Shown piece by piece: positions 1 through 6,111 of a DNA stretch of 9,132 nucleotides. The position numbers and the translations under genes are program-made. Numbering within the stretch: position 1 is the first letter of the stretch; the number at the start of each line of letters is the position of its first letter. The notes below the pieces were generated by a model. It was not told the DNA's origin. It did not search any database and saw nothing but the letters and a program-made list of their open reading frames with translations. Source of the stretch: Novosphingobium sp. (GTDB lineage: Bacteria; Pseudomonadota; Alphaproteobacteria; Sphingomonadales; Sphingomonadaceae); assembly GCA_030830245.1 (NCBI GenBank), contig JAURNJ010000200.1, positions 1 through 9,132 of the forward strand, in the 5' to 3' direction.

Positions 1-337
1 AAAAATCCCGCGCGGGGGCCGACATCGTGTAGGAGAAGCCTAGTGATTCCGCGATTGCCTGGTTAATCGCGGACTTGAGCCTGTCGGTTACCTGCTTGCG
101 GGCATTGTGGGCCATCCAGGAGCCGATACCGAACGAGCCGAATCCTGCGGCCATGCCTGCTTCGAAGTCGCGGAACAGAGCGAGGGCGGCTATCCCCAGC
201 ACGATGCCGGCAATGATTCCGTTGCGGGTGTATCGGGCAGACTTCGCCTTTGCCTCCGCTCGCAACGCATCCTGGCCTGCGAGCCATTGGCCCAGTGACC
301 CGGCCATCAGCGCGTCGGCATCGGGCCGCTCGATCAT
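1..337 (-). CDS. DUF3137-type membrane protein, N-terminal part, cut by the left window edge
   Basis: The minus strand is open from an ATG at 337-335 to the edge, giving 112 residues that begin MIERPDADALMAG; no stop is reached, so the C-terminal part lies outside. An N-terminal soluble segment rich in Ala, Lys and Arg (about 1-38) is followed by a hydrophobic stretch at about 40-55 and a second Gly-rich hydrophobic stretch at about 60-77. After these comes a basic amphipathic region leading into LGFSYT (99-104). That layout, two membrane segments and then an 'LGFSY' entry into the soluble domain, resembles DUF3137 proteins, which are often encoded beside lemA. The LemA gene 70 bases away supports the call. 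The function of the family is not known to me. The translation is clean and protein-like, so I am confident it is a gene; the family name is an inference from a partial sequence. Confidence 0.72.
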   Translation of the reverse strand, partial: MIERPDADALMAGSLGQWLAGQDALRAEAKAKSARYTRNGIIAGIVLGIAALALFRDFEAGMAAGFGSFGIGSWMAHNARKQVTDRLKSAINQAIAESLGFSYTMSAPARDF

Positions 338-390
338 GCTATTTGCCTGCCGCTGGCAACGTGATAGCCATGGCGTCGGTCGCAGCAGCC

Positions 391-398
391 GGGGAAAG
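391..398 (+). promoter_or_regulatory. Ribosome binding site of lemA
   Basis: GGGGAAAG lies eight bases before the GTG at 407 and decides that start, since no in-frame ATG is available just upstream. The whole 69-base gap 338-406 separates the divergent DUF3137-type gene and lemA, so both promoters must lie in or close to it. I see no convincing -35/-10 pair there. Confidence 0.5.
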
Positions 399-406
399 TC
401 GCAGTC

Positions 407-961
407 GTGAGCCTGATCCTTATCATCGTCCTTGTCGTGCTTGTTGTTCTCGCGATCATGGTCATCGCCATCTATAACCGGCTGGTGGCGCTGCGCCAGA
501 GCTGCCGCCAGGGTGCGGCGGACATCGACGCGCGGCTGCGCCAGCGGCACGATCTTGTTGCCAACCTCGTCAGCACCGTGAAGGGTTATGCCACGCATGA
601 GCGCGAAACGCTCGACGCTGTGATAGCGGCGCGCAACACGGCAGTGGCCAATCCCTCGCCGCAGAGCGAGGCGGCCTTGCGCGGTTCGCTGGACCGCCTG
701 CTGGCGCTGGGCGAGGCCTATCCCGACCTGAAGGCGAGCGCGAATTTCCAGTCGCTCCAGGGCGAGCTTGCCGATCTGGAGGACAAATTGGCTGCTGCGC
801 GCCGCGCACTTAATGGTGCGGTATCGCGCTTCAATGCCGCTATCGAATCGTTTCCTGCGGTGCTTTTCGCGGGGATGCTCGGCTTCCGGGCCGAAGATTT
901 CTCCCGCCTTTCGGAAAGCGAAAAGGGCGTGGTGGATCAGGTGCCGAACGTGCAGTTCTGA
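407..961 (+). CDS. lemA: LemA family protein
   Basis: This encodes a 184-residue protein, the usual LemA length, starting at GTG 407. One N-terminal membrane helix (about 2-22) is followed by the family signature: YNRLVALRQSC (23-33), a DID-x-RLRQRHDLV segment (39-51), LVSTVKGYATHERETLD (54-70), then YPDLKAS-NFQSLQ-EL (105-121) and the helix ending FNAAIESFP (142-150), with GF at 159-160. LemA proteins are small membrane-anchored helical-bundle proteins with the bulk outside or in the periplasm; their biochemical role is unclear despite wide conservation. The neighbouring gene encodes a DUF3137-type protein, a recurrent LemA partner, here placed divergently. The C-terminus is short, without the Gly/Ser-rich tail seen in some members. 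Identification is by motif and length and is firm. Confidence 0.95.
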   Translation: MSLILIIVLVVLVVLAIMVIAIYNRLVALRQSCRQGAADIDARLRQRHDLVANLVSTVKGYATHERETLDAVIAARNTAVANPSPQSEAALRGSLDRLLALGEAYPDLKASANFQSLQGELADLEDKLAAARRALNGAVSRFNAAIESFPAVLFAGMLGFRAEDFSRLSESEKGVVDQVPNVQF

Positions 962-1088
962 TTAGCGAATTTGCCAGCAATCTGGCGCGAAACGAAGGGT
1001 AGGAACGGCGGTTTTCCACCATTCCTGCTGCCTGTCAGGTCATCGCCCTGTCATAAAGGGAGATTCGAAAAAAACCGGTTCGTTTTCA
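962..1088. other. Intergenic stretch between lemA and the decarboxylase promoter
   Basis: I see no gene here. A short hairpin, GCCAG-CAAT-CTGGC (973-986), follows the lemA stop but lacks a T tract, so it is not a convincing terminator. An A7 run (1068-1074) and the 8-base palindrome AACCGGTT (1073-1080) sit just upstream of the promoter at 1089. They could act as an UP-like element or operator for the decarboxylase transcript, which is speculation. Confidence 0.35.
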
Positions 1089-1116
1089 CTTGCGATTCAT
1101 CTGCAGCAATCTATAT
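1089..1116 (+). promoter_or_regulatory. Predicted sigma-70-type promoter of the decarboxylase gene
   Basis: CTTGCG (1089-1094), a 16-base spacer and CTATAT (1111-1116) resemble the alphaproteobacterial housekeeping consensus CTTGAC-N17-CTATAT, with four of six and six of six matches. Transcription would start near 1123-1125, eight or so bases before the structured leader begins, which gives the RNA element a sensible 5' end. Confidence 0.55.
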
Positions 1117-1123
1117 CCGCCCA

Positions 1124-1211
1124 TCGCTGCCCCAAGGGGACTTCCAATAACCGCAAGGCAGCGTCGTCTTTGTGTTGTCTTGGCCGCAAGGCCTATTGGG
1201 GGTCCCTTGAG
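1124..1211 (+). promoter_or_regulatory. Structured 5' leader RNA of the decarboxylase mRNA, speF-like
   Basis: Two distant arms, CAAGGGGACTTCCAATA (1133-1149) and TATTGGGGGTCCCTTG (1194-1209), pair over 16 base pairs, including two G-U pairs and with one bulged G (1139). Inside lie GGCC-GCAA-GGCC (1182-1193), a four-pair stem with a GNRA tetraloop stacked on the long stem, and CC-GCAA-GG (1151-1158), a much weaker copy; the 9-mer CCGCAAGGC occurs in both. The only Shine-Dalgarno-like sequence before the TTG at 1212 is GGGGG (1198-1202), and it lies inside the closing arm. The fold should therefore hinder ribosome entry. Alphaproteobacterial ornithine decarboxylase genes are known to carry a conserved leader called the speF motif; position and general architecture suggest this is a member. 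I could not run a covariance search. The pairing is seen directly; the family name and regulatory role are inferred. Confidence 0.6.
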
Positions 1212-2399
1212 TTGCACCATCATCACGATGCACCGGCTGTAGTTCGCGCGCTTGCGCCCGACGAACCCGTTATCCTCAATCGTCCGCACGCCGCCGCGCG
1301 CGCCGCCCGCTTCTTTGTCGAGAAGTTTCCGGGCACCTCGCTCTATGCGGTGAAGGCCAATCCTTCGCCGGACCTGCTCAGGATTCTCTGGCAGGAAGGC
1401 GTTACCCATTTCGACGTCGCCTCGATTGCCGAGGTGCGTCTGGTGCGCGAAGTGCTGCCCGAAGCGACCCTGTGTTTCATGCACCCGGTGAAGACCGCGC
1501 GCGCGATTCGCGAGGCCTATTTCGAGCACGGCGTGCGCACGTTCAGCCTCGATACCCGCGAGGAACTGACTAAGATCATCGAAGCGACCGACCATGCCAC
1601 CGATCTGCGGCTGTGCGTGCGCCTGCGCGTGTCTTCGGATTATGCCGAGCTCAGCCTGGCCTCCAAGTTCGGTTGCGACCTTACTGAGGCCGGAGGCCTG
1701 CTGCAGGCGACCCGCCAGGTGGCTGACTGGCTGGGCGTGTGCTTCCACGTCGGCAGCCAGGCGATGAGCCCGTTCGCCTATGTCCAGGCGCTGGACCGCG
1801 TGCGCGCCGCCATTGCCGAGGCGAGCGTCGTCATCGACATGATCGATGTCGGCGGGGGGTTTCCTTCGGTCTATCCCGGCATGGAGCCGCCGCCGCTCGA
1901 AGACTATTTCGCGATCATCCATCGCCACTTCGATGCCTTGCCGATTGCCTATAACGCCGAGCTCTGGTGCGAGCCGGGCCGAGCATTGTGCGCGGAGTAC
2001 AACTCGTTGATCGTGCGGGTCGAGAAGCGTCGCGGCGACGAGCTTTACATCAACGACGGGGCCTATGGCGCGCTCTACGATGCCGCGCATGTTGCCTGGC
2101 GCTTTCCCGCGCGCTGCCTCAATGGCGACCGGGCGGGCGAGGCCATGCCCTTCTCGTTCTACGGCCCTACCTGCGACGATGCGGACTTCATGGAGGGCCC
2201 GTTCACTTTGCCCGCAGACATTGCCGCTGGCGACTATGTAGAAATCGGCATGCTGGGAGCATACGGCGCGGCAATGCGCACGAAGTTCAATGGCTTTGGC
2301 GAGGGTGCTGTGATCGACGTGGCGGACGAGCCGATGGCGAGCCTCTACGATGGCAGCCGCCAGCGTCCGGCTGCGGATAATGTGGTGAGCCTGCGCTGA
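1212..2399 (+). CDS. Type III PLP-dependent decarboxylase, probably ornithine (or lysine) decarboxylase
   Basis: Decarboxylation of ornithine to putrescine, or of lysine to cadaverine, is the likely reaction, in cytosolic polyamine synthesis. The protein is a fold-type III (alanine-racemase-like) enzyme of 395 residues from TTG 1212. Visible landmarks are YAVKANP with PLP lysine K48, HVGSQ (179-183), the glycine loop GGGFPS (214-219), the phosphate-binding CEPGR (253-257), the catalytic-Cys motif CDDAD (C321) from the partner subunit, and the PLP tyrosine in GAYG (Y351). All expected active-site residues are present. An in-frame TTG at 1170 would add 14 residues, but that segment is part of the leader RNA and unlike the family, so 1212 is preferred; no in-frame ATG or GTG exists nearby. 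The N-terminus then reads M-HHHH-D, a natural four-histidine run. Expression is probably controlled by the leader. Substrate choice cannot be fixed by eye. Confidence 0.87.
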   Translation: MHHHHDAPAVVRALAPDEPVILNRPHAAARAARFFVEKFPGTSLYAVKANPSPDLLRILWQEGVTHFDVASIAEVRLVREVLPEATLCFMHPVKTARAIREAYFEHGVRTFSLDTREELTKIIEATDHATDLRLCVRLRVSSDYAELSLASKFGCDLTEAGGLLQATRQVADWLGVCFHVGSQAMSPFAYVQALDRVRAAIAEASVVIDMIDVGGGFPSVYPGMEPPPLEDYFAIIHRHFDALPIAYNAELWCEPGRALCAEYNSLIVRVEKRRGDELYINDGAYGALYDAAHVAWRFPARCLNGDRAGEAMPFSFYGPTCDDADFMEGPFTLPADIAAGDYVEIGMLGAYGAAMRTKFNGFGEGAVIDVADEPMASLYDGSRQRPAADNVVSLR

Positions 2400-2434
2400 G
2401 CCTCAGCAAAGCGCCGTGCTGTGACTGAACAAGT

Positions 2435-2459
2435 AGGCGGTACTGAACTCAGGCCGCCT
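2435..2459. terminator. Weak hairpin between convergent decarboxylase and hemA genes
   Basis: AGGCGG (2435-2440) can pair with CCGCCT (2454-2459) across a 13-base loop. It overlaps the last codons of hemA and is followed on the plus strand by only TCTTC, so intrinsic termination is doubtful. Nothing better is visible in the 49-base gap between the two stops. Confidence 0.22.
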
Positions 2460-3663
2460 TCTTCATCTCCAGCCGTTCCCAGATCTCGACGAGCGCGGCG
2501 GTCAGTTCGCGCATCATGTCTTCCGTGTGCGAGGGGCCAGGCGTAAAACGCAGGCGTTCGGTGCCCCGAGGCACCGTCGGATAGTTGATCGGCTGCACAT
2601 AGACGCCGTATTCGGCGAGCAGGATATCGCTGATACGCTTGGCGCGCACCGGATCGCCAACCATGAGCGGAACGATGTGCGTAACTGAATCCATTACTGG
2701 CAAGCCTGCCTCGCGCATCATCGTCTTCAGCGAAGCGGCGGCAGCCTGCTGCCCCTCGCGTTCCACACACGATGCCTTCAGGTGCTTCACCGAAGCCAGT
2801 GCGCCCGCCACCAGCACCGGTGCCAGCGAGGTGGTGAAGATGAACCCTGGAGCGTAGGAACGGATGCAGTCGATGATGCGCGTGTCGGCAGCAATATATC
2901 CGCCCATGACGCCGAACGCCTTGCCCAGCGTGCCTTCGATGATCGTGATGCGGCTCGCCGCCTCGTCGCGGTCGGAAATGCCGCCTCCGCGCGGTCCGTA
3001 CATGCCCACGGCATGGACCTCGTCGATATAGGTCAGAGCATGGTACTTGTCGGCAAGGTCGCAGATCGCGTGGATCGGGGCGACGTCGCCATCCATCGAA
3101 TAGACGCTCTCGAAAGCGATCAGCTTGGGCGCGTCGGGATCGGCCGCCGACAGCAGTTCTTCGAGGTGAACCATATCGTTGTGCCGCCAAACCTGCTTCT
3201 CGCAGCCCGAATTGCGGATGCCGGCGATCATGCTGGCGTGGTTCAGTTCGTCCGAGAAAATGATACAGCCGGGCAGCAACTTGGCCAGCGTCGAAAGCGT
3301 GGCGTCGTTTGAAACATAGCCCGACGTGAACAGCAGCGCCCCTTCCTTGCTGTGAAGGTCGGCCAGTTCACGCTCCAGTTCGACGTGATAGTGCGTGTTG
3401 CCGCCGATATTACGCGTGCCGCCCGAACCGGCGCCGACATTGTGCAGTGCATCTTCCATCGCTTCGATCACTGCGGGGTGCTGGCCCATCGCGAGATAAT
3501 CGTTGGAGCACCAAACCGTGATCGGCTTGGGTCCGTTGTGACCGGCAAAACAGCGCGCGTTGGGGAACATGCCCTTGTTGCGAAGTATGTCGATGAAAAC
3601 GCGGTAGCGGCCTTCGGAATGAAGCCGCTCTATAGCTTGCTCGAAAATCTGGTCGTAGTTCAC
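2449..3663 (-). CDS. hemA: 5-aminolevulinate synthase
   Basis: HemA condenses glycine with succinyl-CoA to give 5-aminolevulinate, the first and controlling step of the C4 heme (and bacteriochlorophyll) pathway in Alphaproteobacteria. It is a cytosolic fold-type I PLP homodimer. The 404-residue product shows NYDQIF at the N-terminus, [11 protein letters not shown] (50-60), [12 protein letters not shown] (78-89), NHASMI (141-146), [17 protein letters not shown] (212-228) with D214 and H217, and EGTLGKAFG with the PLP lysine at K248. The C-terminal substrate-binding part reads [14 protein letters not shown] (362-375). K248 and D214 fall at the same numbers as in the R. capsulatus enzyme, which supports the GTG start at 3663-3661; AGGA lies nine bases upstream (3676-3673). 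The frame stays open 40 codons further, but that part is not HemA-like. I see no CP heme-regulatory motif near the N-terminus and no clear promoter in the 94-base gap upstream. Confidence 0.96.
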   Translation of the reverse strand: MNYDQIFEQAIERLHSEGRYRVFIDILRNKGMFPNARCFAGHNGPKPITVWCSNDYLAMGQHPAVIEAMEDALHNVGAGSGGTRNIGGNTHYHVELERELADLHSKEGALLFTSGYVSNDATLSTLAKLLPGCIIFSDELNHASMIAGIRNSGCEKQVWRHNDMVHLEELLSAADPDAPKLIAFESVYSMDGDVAPIHAICDLADKYHALTYIDEVHAVGMYGPRGGGISDRDEAASRITIIEGTLGKAFGVMGGYIAADTRIIDCIRSYAPGFIFTTSLAPVLVAGALASVKHLKASCVEREGQQAAAASLKTMMREAGLPVMDSVTHIVPLMVGDPVRAKRISDILLAEYGVYVQPINYPTVPRGTERLRFTPGPSHTEDMMRELTAALVEIWERLEMKKAA

Positions 3664-3726
3664 AAAGCTGGATCCTGCCTTGCCACGAGCGCGGCACTTT
3701 GGCCGGCGGATTAGACGAAGTTTACG

Positions 3727-3756
3727 AAAAAAACCAGCGCGACTTTCAGCAGCGCG
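3727..3756 (-). terminator. Possible weak intrinsic terminator after the MBL-like gene
   Basis: On the minus strand a four-pair GC stem (GCGC at 3755-3752 with GCGC at 3740-3737, 11-base loop) is followed after a few bases by a run of seven T (3733-3727). It lies directly after the stop at 3758 and before hemA. The stem is short, so full termination is doubtful; it may only attenuate read-through into hemA. Confidence 0.27.
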
Positions 3757-3757
3757 A

Positions 3758-4615
3758 TCACGACAGGGTATTCGCGCTCTCATCGAAATAGTGCTGCATT
3801 CCGGCCCCCCTGGGAACTCGGTTGCCGGTAACGATCATGAGTCCGGGCGCTTGTCGCTTGAGAGCACGCAATGTGATCAGCCACGAGCGCATTGCGCTCC
3901 GATCTTCCTTCCGGCCAAAGTCGGTAACGAGGCGTGCAGGCAGGCGTTGCTGCAACCGGTTTTCCTTGATGGGCCAAACGCTGCCCGCGAACAGGTATTC
4001 GCGACCCGATGCCAACTGCACATAAATCATCCTCGCGCCGATCCGGAACTGCGAGGCGGGGATGACAACGACTCCGGGCGCGATTTTGCGCGGCAATCCC
4101 TTGCGATCTTCGGTCTGTTGTTCAGCAAGATTGGTATCCAGCGCCTTGGCCTTGGCGGTCCCGGTAATCATGCGGAGCGCTCCCAGCTGTTCGGGAATCG
4201 GGGACAGCGGGATGAGCATCCGCGCCTTGCCAAGTGCCCTGGCGACTCGAGCTTGTGACTGTGGAGAGAACGAGTGCATTTCGGCGTGCCGGGCATCCAC
4301 TTCGGCCATGCCTCCCCCAATCAGCGAAGGATCGCCATTGGCGTATTCCAGCAGGTAGGACAGGACATGGAGTTCGGCAGACCGAAGGCCGGTTCCGGCG
4401 GCGATGCGGTTGCCCATCTGTGTGCTGGTCGCAACAAGCTCGAAACGAATGCGCTCCGGCCCCCGGTCGCCCGCCGCATTGGCCAGCGCACGCAATTGCG
4501 CAATGGAGACCGGCTGCGGTTTGGATGGCGGAGCGCTGTTGTCCAGCATCAGCCAGTAGTAGGGAATGCCGACCAGCAGCAGCACGAGCAGGATCACACG
4601 GTTGACCCTGCTCAT
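3758..4615 (-). CDS. Membrane-anchored metallo-beta-lactamase-fold-like protein lacking the metal ligands
   Basis: This is a 285-residue protein with one N-terminal hydrophobic helix (about 7-24, followed by LDNSAPP), so probably anchored in the inner membrane with the rest in the periplasm. The C-terminal half reads like an MBL-fold hydrolase: [10 protein letters not shown] (179-188), [19 protein letters not shown] (194-212), [10 protein letters not shown]3-EDR (225-239), [14 protein letters not shown] (252-265). Yet every place where the fold carries a metal ligand differs. The HxHxDH stretch is [11 protein letters not shown] (137-147), the 'PGHTPGS' histidine is F190, the 'GD' aspartate is S212 and the final 'PGH' histidine is N265. 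The frame is intact with no internal stop, so it looks like a maintained pseudoenzyme rather than a decaying gene. Its ATG follows the murI stop by two bases, implying cotranscription and translational coupling. The fold assignment is by recall of sphingomonad MBL proteins with a similar N-terminus; function unknown. Confidence 0.75.
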   Translation of the reverse strand: MSRVNRVILLVLLLVGIPYYWLMLDNSAPPSKPQPVSIAQLRALANAAGDRGPERIRFELVATSTQMGNRIAAGTGLRSAELHVLSYLLEYANGDPSLIGGGMAEVDARHAEMHSFSPQSQARVARALGKARMLIPLSPIPEQLGALRMITGTAKAKALDTNLAEQQTEDRKGLPRKIAPGVVVIPASQFRIGARMIYVQLASGREYLFAGSVWPIKENRLQQRLPARLVTDFGRKEDRSAMRSWLITLRALKRQAPGLMIVTGNRVPRGAGMQHYFDESANTLS

Positions 4616-4617
4616 GG

Positions 4618-5415
4618 TCAGAACGTCTCGATCCGGGTGAGGCCATATTTGGCAAGCCCGTCCCGATAGGCTTCGATCGCTTCGCCATCCTTGGTGAACA
4701 GCGCAAGGTCTCGTTGCTCCCGGCTAAATTGCTGGCCTTCAGTCAGCGAGGCGATCCTGCGGGCAATGCCTTCGGCGCCATGGACGAATTGCACTCCCGG
4801 CCCGAATGCGGCGGCCAGTTCGGGCAAGAGCAGCGGAAAATGCGTGCAGGCGAGCACAACCGTGTCGATAGCTTGCCCACCTGGCATTGCGCGCAGTGCC
4901 TGTGCCGTCAGGCCAATCGCCATGCTATCGACCGGCTCGCCGCGAAGGCGGGCCTCTGCGGCAGAGACCAGTTCGGGCGCGGCAAGGCGCAACAGGGTCT
5001 TGTCAGCGGCAAATCGGGCTTCCAGCCGGTCGACATAGCCCTGGCGGATGGTCGCTTCGGTGCCGATAAGCCCGATGACACCGGTAGTCGTCAGGGCAGC
5101 AGCGGGCTTGATCGCCGGCACCGTGCCGACGATGGGGATTTCGAGCACTTCGCGAACGGCATCGAGCGCAATGGTCGAGGCGGTGTTGCACGCGATGCAG
5201 GCGAGGCGCAGGCTCAGCCGCTCGGTCATCCGCCCGAGCAGACCGGCGACGCGCGCGGCAATCTGGGCCTCGCTCTTCTCGCCATAGGGCAGCCCGGCAT
5301 TGTCGGCGGCATAGATTACCGGTGCTTGGGGCAGGATGCGGCGCAGTTCGGCGAGCACGGTCAATCCGCCAACGCCCGAATCGAACAACAGGATCGGTGC
5401 CGAGGGATCGGGCAT
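4618..5415 (-). CDS. murI: Glutamate racemase
   Basis: MurI interconverts L- and D-glutamate without cofactor, supplying D-Glu to MurD for peptidoglycan, in the cytosol. From ATG 5415 it has 265 residues, the family's normal length. Present are LLFDSGVGGLTVL with the catalytic-site Asp (D12), PYGEKS (43-48), the first catalytic cysteine in IACNTAST (C76), GTVPAIKPA, GLIGTEATI, and the second cysteine with its His partner in ACTHFPLL (C190, H192). Both proton-transfer cysteines are present, so it should be active. In-frame alternatives exist: TTG at 5424, which has AGGA nine bases before it, and ATGs at 5463 and 5502. The longest would add a Cys-rich MSKPCCAQC stretch, but it would eat into the gap shared with divergent plsY and has no ribosome site, so I regard it as unlikely. 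The MBL-like gene follows two bases after the stop. Confidence 0.95.
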   Translation of the reverse strand: MPDPSAPILLFDSGVGGLTVLAELRRILPQAPVIYAADNAGLPYGEKSEAQIAARVAGLLGRMTERLSLRLACIACNTASTIALDAVREVLEIPIVGTVPAIKPAAALTTTGVIGLIGTEATIRQGYVDRLEARFAADKTLLRLAAPELVSAAEARLRGEPVDSMAIGLTAQALRAMPGGQAIDTVVLACTHFPLLLPELAAAFGPGVQFVHGAEGIARRIASLTEGQQFSREQRDLALFTKDGEAIEAYRDGLAKYGLTRIETF

Positions 5416-5529
5416 TTCGCTGGTCAACGGCGCTGTTCCTGTCTGTGCCTTTGCCCTTTCCATACCGATGTGGAGGCATTGCGCGCAACAGGGCTTCGAC
5501 ATTTAGCGTCAAGCGGTTAATGGCATGGC
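5416..5529. other. Divergent intergenic region between murI and plsY
   Basis: If murI starts at 5415, this 114-base gap must hold the promoters of the murI unit and of plsY-dprA. I find no strong -35/-10 pair in either direction. Neither gene has a strong Shine-Dalgarno sequence at its preferred ATG. Purine-rich AAAGGGCAAAGG lies on the minus strand (5461-5450), which could serve an upstream murI start but is too far from 5415. Confidence 0.3.
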
Positions 5530-5533
5530 ATGG
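5520..5533 (+). repeat. ATGGC direct repeat with three ATGs in three frames at the plsY start
   Basis: ATGGC-ATGGC-ATGG places ATG codons at 5520, 5525 and 5530, one in each reading frame. Only 5530 opens plsY. The ATG at 5525 leads to a short frame ending near 5590, while the ATG at 5520 enters the frame that is open through plsY into dprA. Confidence 0.6.
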
Positions 5534-6111
5534 AATGGATTGCAGCGCTCGCCCTGGGATACCTGCTCGGCTCGATTCCGTTCGGCCTGATCCTGAGCCG
5601 CCTGTTCGGTGCTGGCGACTTACGCGCCATAGGGTCGGGCAATATCGGCGCGACCAACGTGTTGCGCACTGGGCGCAAGGGCCTTGCCGCAGCGACCCTT
5701 TTGCTCGATCTTGCCAAGGGGCTGGTGGCGGTTGTCGCCGCTCGCGCCCTGTTCGGCGAGGCCTTGACCGAACAGGCCGCCATCGGCGCCTTTGCCGGGC
5801 ATTGCTTTCCCGTGTGGCTCGCGTTTCGAGGCGGCAAGGGAGTGGCGACCACCGCGGGCATCTGCTTCGGCCTCGCCTGGCCGATCGGGCTTGTCTACGC
5901 TGCTGTCTGGCTTGGCCTGCTGGCGCTGACGCGGATTTCATCGCTCGCGGGAATGAGCGCTGCCATTGCCGCGCCGATTGCAGCCTGGACGCTGGACTAT
6001 CCGCATCACATCAAGGCGCTGGCGGCGATTGCCGTTGTCGTGGTGGTGCTGCACCGGGCAAACATTGCGCGGCTGCTTGCCGGAACCGAACCAAAAGTCG
6101 CGCAGAAATGA
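5530..6111 (+). CDS. plsY: Acyl-phosphate:glycerol-3-phosphate acyltransferase PlsY
   Basis: PlsY transfers the acyl group of acyl-phosphate (made by PlsX) to glycerol 3-phosphate, giving 1-acyl-glycerol 3-phosphate, the first acylated precursor of membrane phospholipids. It is an inner-membrane protein. The 193 residues form several hydrophobic helices and contain the three conserved cytoplasmic motifs: LGSIPFGLILSRLF with SGNIGATNVLRTGRKG (36-51), GHCFPVWLAFRGGKGVAT (90-107) and HRANIARLLAGTEP near the C-terminus. The DLAKG stretch (60-64) is also there. Length is normal. The ATG at 5530 gives MEWIAALALGYLLGSIPFG, the expected start; the two ATGs just upstream are out of frame. The last bases overlap the dprA start in ATGA (6108-6111), so the two genes are translationally coupled. 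Confidence 0.96.
   Translation: MEWIAALALGYLLGSIPFGLILSRLFGAGDLRAIGSGNIGATNVLRTGRKGLAAATLLLDLAKGLVAVVAARALFGEALTEQAAIGAFAGHCFPVWLAFRGGKGVATTAGICFGLAWPIGLVYAAVWLGLLALTRISSLAGMSAAIAAPIAAWTLDYPHHIKALAAIAVVVVVLHRANIARLLAGTEPKVAQK

Noticed and set aside
63..287. A closed minus-strand frame and several plus-strand frames in 63-480 as small genes.
   Set aside because: They are Arg/Pro/His-rich off-frame readings; the minus frame from 337 to the edge gives a coherent membrane protein and explains the segment.
973..986. Hairpin GCCAG-CAAT-CTGGC after lemA as an intrinsic terminator.
   Set aside because: Only five pairs and no T tract follows.
1090..1242. A possible leader peptide from TTG 1090 ending at TAG inside the decarboxylase start region.
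   Set aside because: It has no ribosome site, its TTG is part of the predicted -35 element upstream of the likely transcription start, and RNA pairing explains the region better.
1086..2090. A 334-codon minus-strand open frame opposite the decarboxylase.
   Set aside because: It is antisense to a gene with all active-site motifs and its composition is that of a GC-rich shadow frame.
1066..3735. The 11-mer CGAAAAAAACC occurs at 1066-1076 and 3725-3735, near the starts of the decarboxylase and hemA genes.
   Set aside because: The two copies face opposite ways relative to the genes and are mostly an A run; chance is sufficient.
5416..5502. N-terminal extension of MurI with CCxxC as a possible metal-binding addition.
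   Set aside because: No ribosome site at the upstream ATG, the extension is not part of the family, and it would fill most of the divergent promoter gap.
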